DNA of 29,337 nucleotides from Veillonella sp. GTDB lineage: Bacteria; Bacillota; Negativicutes; Veillonellales; Veillonellaceae. The stretch is from assembly GCF_015058545.1 (NCBI RefSeq), contig NZ_SVCB01000035.1, positions 1 through 29,337 of the forward strand, given 5' to 3'. The notes under the pieces were generated by a model. It was not told the DNA's origin. It did not search any database and saw nothing but the letters and a program-made list of their open reading frames with translations. Every line of letters begins with the position of its first letter. Positions within the stretch are counted from its first letter, which is position 1. This document shows positions 23,987 to 29,337 of the stretch, piece after piece. A program made the position numbers and the translations under genes.

Positions 23987-24301
23987 AAATATGTTAATCC
24001 TTTCTGTTGCATACCGAAATATATCTCACTACGTCCCGTCTGCCCGATGCCAACAAGTGTCACCGTTTTTAAAAGCCGACGAACAACTATTAATGATTCT
24101 ATGTCTAGTATGCCACTGCGAGCGCCGCTTTGTATGTTGCACCGGCAACGCGCGCATTGATTGTTTTCAATATTCTGTGTTTAATTATAACACGCTGTCA
24201 TTGAATTTAATACTATTTAACACAATAATGCCATATTTTTTCAACATAATACCATCGAGTTCGAAGCCATGCTGAATACCACGTATCGTTGAATAAACAA
24301 C
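23987..24301 (-). other. Long leader region of the MOSC-moaA operon
   Basis: No gene is seen. A predicted leader of about 190 bases (from about 24177) contains a small hairpin, GTTGC/GCAAC (24136-24149), and further GC-rich pairing. Moco genes are often controlled by riboswitches, but I could not match this leader to the known Moco motif. Upstream of the promoter the DNA is AT-rich and featureless up to the terminator at 24302. Confidence 0.4.
24184..24192 (-). promoter_or_regulatory. Extended -10 promoter of the MOSC-moaA operon
   Basis: The minus strand reads TGTTATAAT, a perfect TATAAT with an upstream TGn. No clear -35 is seen. Confidence 0.55.
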
Positions 24302-24331
24302 AAGGGACCACAAATCAAAATGTGGTCCCTT
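24302..24331. terminator. Terminator after the downstream purine permease gene
   Basis: AAGGGACCACA (24302-24312) and TGTGGTCCCTT (24321-24331) form an 11-bp perfect stem with an 8-base loop. It lies 65 bases past the permease stop. The T-tract on the minus strand is interrupted (TTGTTGTTTATT). Confidence 0.8.
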
Positions 24332-24396
24332 TATTTTGCAAAAATTCAAACGATTTTAATCATTATCTTGTTATGATGGCTCAGCCAATTAACCGA

Positions 24397-25731
24397 TTAA
24401 TCTTCCTCTTCCACCGCTTCTTCGTGACCCACACCGTTGAAGATAAGGTTCAACACAACGGCGGTCAAACTGCCAAGGGTGATACCGCTATGAAGGATAA
24501 CGGATGTCCAGCTTGGGAAGTTATGATAGAAGTTCGGCTCGGTCAAAGTAACCATACTCATACCGATACTTACAGCTACGAGCATCAAGTTGTAGTTGCC
24601 ATCGAAGTTTACTTTAGAAAGTGCGCGAATACCACTGGCAATGATCATGCCGAACATAGCAATGCCGGCACCGCCCAACACGGAGTTCGGAATGCACGCA
24701 ACAATGGCCGCCATCTTAGGCACTAAGCCGAGTACCACGAGGATAAGACCGGATGTAGCCACTACGAAACGGCTTTTCACGCGAGTTACCGCCAAAAGGC
24801 CTACGTTCTGAGCAAACGCCGTGTATGGGAAGCTGTTAAAAATACCGCCCAACATAGTGGATAAGCCGTCGGCCCGCAAGCATCGTGCCAAGCCTTTGCG
24901 CCCCATCGGTTTCCCTACAATTTCACCGATAGCCACGCAGTCGCCGGTGGTTTCAACCATAACTACAAACATAACGATAATCATGGAGATAATGGCGCCC
25001 ACATCAAAGGTCGGATAACCGAAGGAGAATGGTGTAATAAAGGCCACCCAATCCGCTTCGCCTACTTTGCTGAAATCGGCTACGCCCATGATAGTGGCAA
25101 TAATGGTGCCGCCAATGAGCCCGATTAAGACGGAGATGTTACTCAAAAAGCCTTTACAATAACGATATACGATAATAACAATAGCTAAGGTAATAAAGGC
25201 CAAGAATAAACTCATAGGACTGGCAAATTCAGGTGATGTCGGCTTGCCATAACCCGTAATCCAACGCACGGAAACCGGCAATAAAGTAATACCGATAATC
25301 GTGATGATTGTACCGGTTACCACCGGCGGGAATAAGCGGATCAAGCGACTGAAATACGGCGCTATGAGGAAGGTAAACAGGCCGGCCACGATTATGGCCC
25401 CATAGATGGCTGTCATACCGCCTTGCGTACCGATAACAATCATCGGTGTAACTGACGCAAAGGTAACGCCTTGAATCATAGGAATACGAGCGCCTACTTT
25501 CCAAAATCCCAAGGTCTGAATCAATGTGGCAATCCCACAAGTAAATAAATCCGCGTTAATTAAGTGAATTAACTGTTCCGCTGACAAATGCATGGCCTGA
25601 GCCACAATAATCGGTACGGCTACGGCACCGGCGTACATGGCCAATACGTGCTGCAAACCATAGGCAAATAGTTGCGTAGGCGGCAGCATTTCATCCACGG
25701 GATGTAATGACCGTTTTGTTTCTTCGCTCAT
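24397..25731 (-). CDS. NCS2-family purine permease (xanthine/uracil permease family), downstream copy
   Basis: This 444-residue inner-membrane symporter of the nucleobase:cation symporter-2 family imports a purine base with protons or sodium. It has about 14 membrane segments. Family markers are His28 in AYGLQHVLAMYAG, Glu260 in MVETTGDCVAIGE and the signature AQNVGLLAVTRVKSR with Gln308-Asn309 and Thr316. The Gln-Asn pair and Thr are typical of xanthine- or urate-type members rather than uracil carriers. GAGGAGG lies 5 bases before the ATG. It has its own promoter and is a close relative of the copy upstream (same spacing of all motifs, much identical sequence), so it looks like an old tandem duplication. 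The exact substrate is not decided by sequence. Confidence 0.92.
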   Translation of the reverse strand: MSEETKRSLHPVDEMLPPTQLFAYGLQHVLAMYAGAVAVPIIVAQAMHLSAEQLIHLINADLFTCGIATLIQTLGFWKVGARIPMIQGVTFASVTPMIVIGTQGGMTAIYGAIIVAGLFTFLIAPYFSRLIRLFPPVVTGTIITIIGITLLPVSVRWITGYGKPTSPEFASPMSLFLAFITLAIVIIVYRYCKGFLSNISVLIGLIGGTIIATIMGVADFSKVGEADWVAFITPFSFGYPTFDVGAIISMIIVMFVVMVETTGDCVAIGEIVGKPMGRKGLARCLRADGLSTMLGGIFNSFPYTAFAQNVGLLAVTRVKSRFVVATSGLILVVLGLVPKMAAIVACIPNSVLGGAGIAMFGMIIASGIRALSKVNFDGNYNLMLVAVSIGMSMVTLTEPNFYHNFPSWTSVILHSGITLGSLTAVVLNLIFNGVGHEEAVEEED

Positions 25732-25771
25732 GAGAACCTCCTCATACTAACAACCTGCTTAATACCTACTG

Positions 25772-25799
25772 ATAATTATATACCCTCTTATATAATTAT
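25772..25799. promoter_or_regulatory. Inverted repeat in the leader of the downstream permease gene
   Basis: ATAATTATATA (25772-25782) and TATATAATTAT (25789-25799) are perfect 11-bp arms around a 6-base spacer. It lies about 40 bases before the start codon. It may be an operator; an AT-only stem is weak as RNA. Confidence 0.5.
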
Positions 25800-25912
25800 A
25801 TTTTATACAGTTTCCATCAATAAGACAAATATCCGCGCAACAAATTCATAACTATTTTTTGTTGTTTGATAATTTGCTCTTATTTAATCTTAACTATATA
25901 TTTACCCTATTT

Positions 25913-25941
25913 ATTAAACAATGATTGTTCCGTTTTGTCAA
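25913..25941 (-). promoter_or_regulatory. Promoter of the downstream permease gene
   Basis: A perfect TTGACA (complement of 25936-25941) and TTTAAT (complement of 25913-25918) are 17 bases apart. The leader is about 175 bases long. I looked for a purine riboswitch core in it and found none. Confidence 0.7.
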
Positions 25942-26016
25942 AATTATTTTTTTGAAAAAACAAAGCACCTCATATGAAAGTAATTTTGCTAGCGGTTTCA
26001 AAAGAGTAAAGGGACA

Positions 26017-26096
26017 AAAGGCGATTCCCCCACAGCACCGATTAAAGTTAAAGCTAATAAGGCTAACTTTTTGGCACTGTACTCAGAATCGCCTTT
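26017..26096 (-). terminator. Long compound hairpin after the upstream permease gene
   Basis: The base stem AAAGGCGATTC/GAATCGCCTTT (11 bp) encloses ACAGTGCC pairing with GGTGCTGT (eight pairs, two G-U, only on the minus-strand RNA). Inside that is AAAGTTA/TAACTTT with a short loop stem. TTTTG follows the outer stem. It most likely ends the xanthine dehydrogenase-permease transcript. It is larger than a usual terminator, so a stable 3' RNA is possible. Confidence 0.65.
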
Positions 26097-26164
26097 ATCT
26101 GGTATTCAATTTTTAAATTTAGTATTTGATACTGTTAATCTTACTTCTTATTTAATCCTAATTG

Positions 26165-27589
26165 CTATTTAATCTTATCCGGCCGATCCGAAGGATGTCC
26201 TTCGCTGCCGTTCAAGAGCACGTTCATAAGCACGGCTACCAAGCTGCCCAAGGTAATGCCGCTATGCATTACAGTCTGAGCCCATTCAGGGAAGCGGGCA
26301 AAAAAGCTTGGATACACTAAGGTAATCATGCCCACGCTGATGCTGACTGCAACAATCATCAAGTTATAATTACCTTCAAAGGATACTTTGCCTAAAGCAC
26401 GAATCCCGCTGGCAATAATCATGCCGAACATGGCCAGACCGGCTCCACCGAGAACGGCACTTGGAATAGACGCAATCAAAGCACCCATCTTAGGGAATAA
26501 GCCCAATACCAATAGAATAATACCGGAGCAAGCCACTACATAGCGGCTCTTGATGCCCGTTACCGCTACAAGCCCTACGTTTTGAGCAAACGCCGAATGC
26601 GGGAAGGTATTAAGCACACCCGCCAAAGCTGTCGAAACACCATCAGCGCGCAGACAGGCGGCGAGGCGCGGCTTATTGATTTTGCGCCCTACGATTTCAC
26701 CGATAGCAATGCAGTCACCGGTCGTTTCCACCATAATAACGAGCATTACAATCAGCATGGACAAAATGGCGGACCATTCAAACCGCGGGAAGCCGAAATA
26801 GAGTGGTGGTACGATGCCGACCCAGTCAGCGTGACCAACGGCACTAAAATCGGTATAGCCCATAAAATACGCCACCATAGTACCGCCCATGAGACCGATT
26901 AAGATTGATAAATTACTGATAAAACCTTTAAATACACGGTACACGAGCACCACGATGGCTAATGTAATTATGGCTAAGCCCAAATTATGAAGGCTTGCAA
27001 AATCCGCTGAATTCGGATTGCCCCCGCCGGCCCAGCGAACGGCTACCGGTAAAAGTGAAATACCGATTAAGGTAATAATTGTCCCCGTTACAACGGGTGG
27101 GAAAAAACGAATCAATTTACTGAAATACGGCGAAATCAAGAACCCGATTAAGCCGGCCACGATAACGGCTCCGAAGATGGCTGTAAGGCCGAATTCTCGG
27201 CCGATAACCAACATCGGTGCTACCGAGGCAAAACTAACACCTTGAATCATTGGAATTCTGGCCCCTATTTTCCAGACACCCAAGGTTTGAATCAAGGTAG
27301 CAATGCCGGCCGCCATAAGGTCGGCATTGATTAAACATGTCAAAAGTTCTGTGGAAAGACCCAATCCCTGGGCGATAATAATCGGTACGGCTACCGCACC
27401 GGCATACATGGCCAGTACATGCTGCAAGCCGTAAGCAAACATCTGCCCTACCGGCAAAATTTCATCCACCGGATTCACGCGCTTGGTGCCGCCCGGCATT
27501 TTTACTTCAACCTCATCCGTTAGTGTTTCCGTAAGTTCATCAACGCCTACAGCGTTCGACTGTACTACTTCGGTTCTATCCGTTGTCAT
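26165..27589 (-). CDS. NCS2-family purine permease, upstream copy in the xanthine dehydrogenase operon
   Basis: This is a 474-residue nucleobase:cation symporter-2 protein. It carries the same markers as the downstream copy, shifted by 29 residues: His57, Glu289 in MVETTGDCIAIGE, and AQNVGLVAVTGIKSR with Gln337-Asn338. The extra N-terminus (about 30 polar, acidic residues before VNPVDEILP) is cytoplasmic and absent from the other copy. AAGGAG lies 10 bases before the ATG. The gene starts 18 bases after the xanthine dehydrogenase stop, so the two are co-transcribed and the permease presumably feeds that enzyme. Xanthine, hypoxanthine or urate are the likely substrates. A long compound hairpin lies downstream. 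Confidence 0.93.
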   Translation of the reverse strand: MTTDRTEVVQSNAVGVDELTETLTDEVEVKMPGGTKRVNPVDEILPVGQMFAYGLQHVLAMYAGAVAVPIIIAQGLGLSTELLTCLINADLMAAGIATLIQTLGVWKIGARIPMIQGVSFASVAPMLVIGREFGLTAIFGAVIVAGLIGFLISPYFSKLIRFFPPVVTGTIITLIGISLLPVAVRWAGGGNPNSADFASLHNLGLAIITLAIVVLVYRVFKGFISNLSILIGLMGGTMVAYFMGYTDFSAVGHADWVGIVPPLYFGFPRFEWSAILSMLIVMLVIMVETTGDCIAIGEIVGRKINKPRLAACLRADGVSTALAGVLNTFPHSAFAQNVGLVAVTGIKSRYVVACSGIILLVLGLFPKMGALIASIPSAVLGGAGLAMFGMIIASGIRALGKVSFEGNYNLMIVAVSISVGMITLVYPSFFARFPEWAQTVMHSGITLGSLVAVLMNVLLNGSEGHPSDRPDKIK

Positions 27590-27607
27590 ACCCCTTCAAC
27601 TCCTTGC

Positions 27608-29337
27608 CTATCGTTTATAGCCTGTATGTTGCAAAGGAAGTCGCCGACGTTCTTCTTTATCGATATGACGATATGCATTGGATATAGCCGGAGCCATCGG
27701 AATGCTGGCAATTTCGCCAATCCCTTTTGCTCCGTACGCCATTTGGTCCGGCGTACCCTTTTCAACAAAATGTACGGTAATGTCCGGCCGCTGTTTCGCT
27801 CTGAGTAAACCCAAAGTCCCATATTTAGTTACTACACGACCGTTATCCATTTTAAAATCTTCTGTTACGCCGTAGCCCATGCCCATCAAAGTACCGCCCT
27901 CAACCTGCCCCTCACAGGCTTTCGGGTTAATGACACGTCCTACATCAAAGGCTACGTCCATTTTACTTACAAAGTTTTTCTCATCAATTGTGGCCACGCA
28001 GGCGCCATACCCGTACGCCACATGACTTACCGGATGCGGCTTGTCACTGCCCATCGGGTCCGTAATGCCGTGATATTCACCGTAATATTCACAACCTTCA
28101 AGCTCTTGTAGCGTTTTCCCGGAATCAAGCACAGCTTTAAGCTCTTGGGCTGCCACATGCGTTACCTCACCGGTGAAAACCGTCTGTCTCGATGCTGTAG
28201 TAGTACCCGAATCCGGCGTTCTATCCGTATCCGGCGCTTCAACGATGACATCATCCGGCGAAATTCCGGTAGTTTCACAAAGAATATGAGTGGCTACGGT
28301 GCCCAAACCTTGGCCGATACAGGCGGCGGAGGTACGAATGCGCACTTTACCGTCCCGTACTTCAAGGCGTACACGGCCCGTATCCGGCAAACCTACGCCG
28401 ATACCGCTATTCTTCATGCATACGGCGAGACCCGTTCTAGGCGAAGCATAGTAGGCCTCTTTTACCGCTTCCAAACATTCAACAAGCCCCGTTTCCGGTC
28501 CCGCCAATTGCCCATTTGGCAAGGATTCACCGGGGCGAACGGCGTTTTTATAACGGAACTCCCAAGGATCCATGCCCACCATTTCGGCGAGTAAATCAAT
28601 GTTAACTTCCTGTCCGAACACGCTTTGCGTTACGCCAAAACCGCGGAACGCACCGCCCGGCACATTATTGGTATAGTAGCAGGTACCTTCCACCGAGAAA
28701 TTTTCATAGTGGTAAGGTCCGCCCGAGTGGGTGCAGGCCCTTTGTAAAACCGGCCCGCCCAAGGATGCGTAAGCACCGCCGTCCGACACGATGACAACCT
28801 TGCTGGCCACCAAATTACCTTCTTCATCACAGGCCGTGGTAATATCCATTTCCATAGCATGGCGTTTCACATGAATATCTAGGCTTTCCTGCCGTGAAAA
28901 CTTCACTTTCACGGGCCGCTTGGTATGCCAAGCCATGAGTGCCGCATGATGCTGCACGCTCATGTCTTCCTTGCCGCCGAATCCGCCACCTACCAGCATG
29001 CTGTGAACGTGAATTTCACTTTGATCGACTTTTAACATACGGCTCACTTCGCGTTGCTCATCATATACGCTTTGGCCACCCGTATACAGGTTGAGTCCGC
29101 CGTCTTCACGCGGTTCCGCAATGGCACATTCCGGTTCCATGAACGCATGGTCCGTCTGCGGCGTCGAATAGTGACGCGTTACCACATATTTAGCCGCTTT
29201 AATGGCTGCGTCCGCATCACCGCGATTAAGCACTTGATGGGATAGCATATTGCCACCACTGTGAATGAGCGGTGCATCCGGTGCCATAGCCGCTTCCGGC
29301 GTTAGAATCGGGGTCAGTTCCGTATAGGTAACCTCCA
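27608..29337 (-). CDS. Xanthine dehydrogenase-type molybdenum hydroxylase, molybdopterin-binding subunit (partial, N-terminus outside the window)
   Basis: This is the large subunit of the xanthine oxidase family, which hydroxylates purines or related heterocycles at a molybdenum site. The frame is open to the window edge; residues EVTYTELTPILTPEAAMAPD precede the first internal ATG (29287), so the true start lies outside. Visible cofactor motifs are GGGFGGKED, AFRGFGVTQ with its conserved Arg, EGQVEGGTLMGMGYG and GAKGIGEIA, which holds the catalytic glutamate. The FAD and iron-sulfur subunits are not in the window and may lie just upstream. The permease follows after 18 bases. Purine oxidation is the likeliest role given that neighbour; other heterocycles or aldehydes cannot be excluded. 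The C-terminus is short and basic. Confidence 0.93.
   Translation of the reverse strand, partial: EVTYTELTPILTPEAAMAPDAPLIHSGGNMLSHQVLNRGDADAAIKAAKYVVTRHYSTPQTDHAFMEPECAIAEPREDGGLNLYTGGQSVYDEQREVSRMLKVDQSEIHVHSMLVGGGFGGKEDMSVQHHAALMAWHTKRPVKVKFSRQESLDIHVKRHAMEMDITTACDEEGNLVASKVVIVSDGGAYASLGGPVLQRACTHSGGPYHYENFSVEGTCYYTNNVPGGAFRGFGVTQSVFGQEVNIDLLAEMVGMDPWEFRYKNAVRPGESLPNGQLAGPETGLVECLEAVKEAYYASPRTGLAVCMKNSGIGVGLPDTGRVRLEVRDGKVRIRTSAACIGQGLGTVATHILCETTGISPDDVIVEAPDTDRTPDSGTTTASRQTVFTGEVTHVAAQELKAVLDSGKTLQELEGCEYYGEYHGITDPMGSDKPHPVSHVAYGYGACVATIDEKNFVSKMDVAFDVGRVINPKACEGQVEGGTLMGMGYGVTEDFKMDNGRVVTKYGTLGLLRAKQRPDITVHFVEKGTPDQMAYGAKGIGEIASIPMAPAISNAYRHIDKEERRRLPLQHTGYKR

Noticed and set aside
25732..25906. 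Purine riboswitch in the leader of the downstream permease gene
   Set aside because: The conserved core bases of the guanine/adenine class could not be found; the leader is almost pure A/T.
27586..27822. 78-codon frame across the xanthine dehydrogenase-permease junction
   Set aside because: Different frame over the end of a well-supported gene; basic residues without family resemblance.
28145..28594. 149-codon plus-strand frame inside xanthine dehydrogenase
   Set aside because: Antisense shadow rich in Arg, with no ribosome site.

Overview
The window looks like a chromosome segment of a diderm Firmicute of the class Negativicutes, most likely Veillonella or a close relative. The reasons are an outer-membrane trimeric autotransporter with an extended signal peptide (ESPR), combined with Firmicute-type genes and strong AGGAGG ribosome binding sites, and a set of lactate, pyruvate and purine genes that fits Veillonella physiology. 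The genus is inferred; no marker gene is present.

Layout. 1-249: the right end of an ISL3-family insertion sequence (transposase C-terminus on + and a terminal inverted repeat). 250-716: AT-rich DNA without a gene. 845-10273 (-): one giant trimeric autotransporter adhesin (3143 codons) whose frame is intact over 9.4 kb except for two in-frame nonsense codons, TAG at 6122-6124 and TAA at 1805-1807. They separate the secretion signal from the outer-membrane anchor. 10843-12372: a TetR-type regulator divergent from a YcaC-like cysteine hydrolase, with a promoter and candidate operator between them. 12520-13794 (-): a LarA-type nickel-pincer lactate racemase preceded by two CRP/FNR-type 16-bp sites. 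14069-14209 (-): an unlisted 46-residue membrane protein. 14437-17100 (+): a LytS/LytTR two-component pair. 17404-19233 (-): a CstA-family transporter. 19510-19632 (-): a 40-residue small ORF. 19817-20986 (-): a YqhD/BDH-type alcohol dehydrogenase. 21135-22319 (-): an aldose 1-epimerase. 22465-23986 (-): a MOSC protein and MoaA. 24397-29337 (-): two NCS2 purine permeases, the upstream one directly behind the molybdopterin subunit of a xanthine dehydrogenase that runs off the right edge.

How the genes work together. The middle reads as a lactate/pyruvate block. LarA interconverts D- and L-lactate. The LytS/LytTR pair has the architecture of the pyruvate-sensing BtsS/BtsR system and sits next to a CstA/BtsT-type peptide/pyruvate transporter, its probable target. 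The right end reads as a purine-use block: the permeases bring in xanthine or hypoxanthine, the molybdenum hydroxylase oxidises it, and MoaA and the MOSC protein plausibly serve the cofactor. The left end is an adhesin locus beside a mobile element, apparently caught in the process of inactivation (or subject to readthrough, or carrying sequence errors).

Most genes are closed by clear hairpin terminators. In several of these the stem pairs fully only when G-U pairs of the minus-strand RNA are counted, which confirms the transcript direction.
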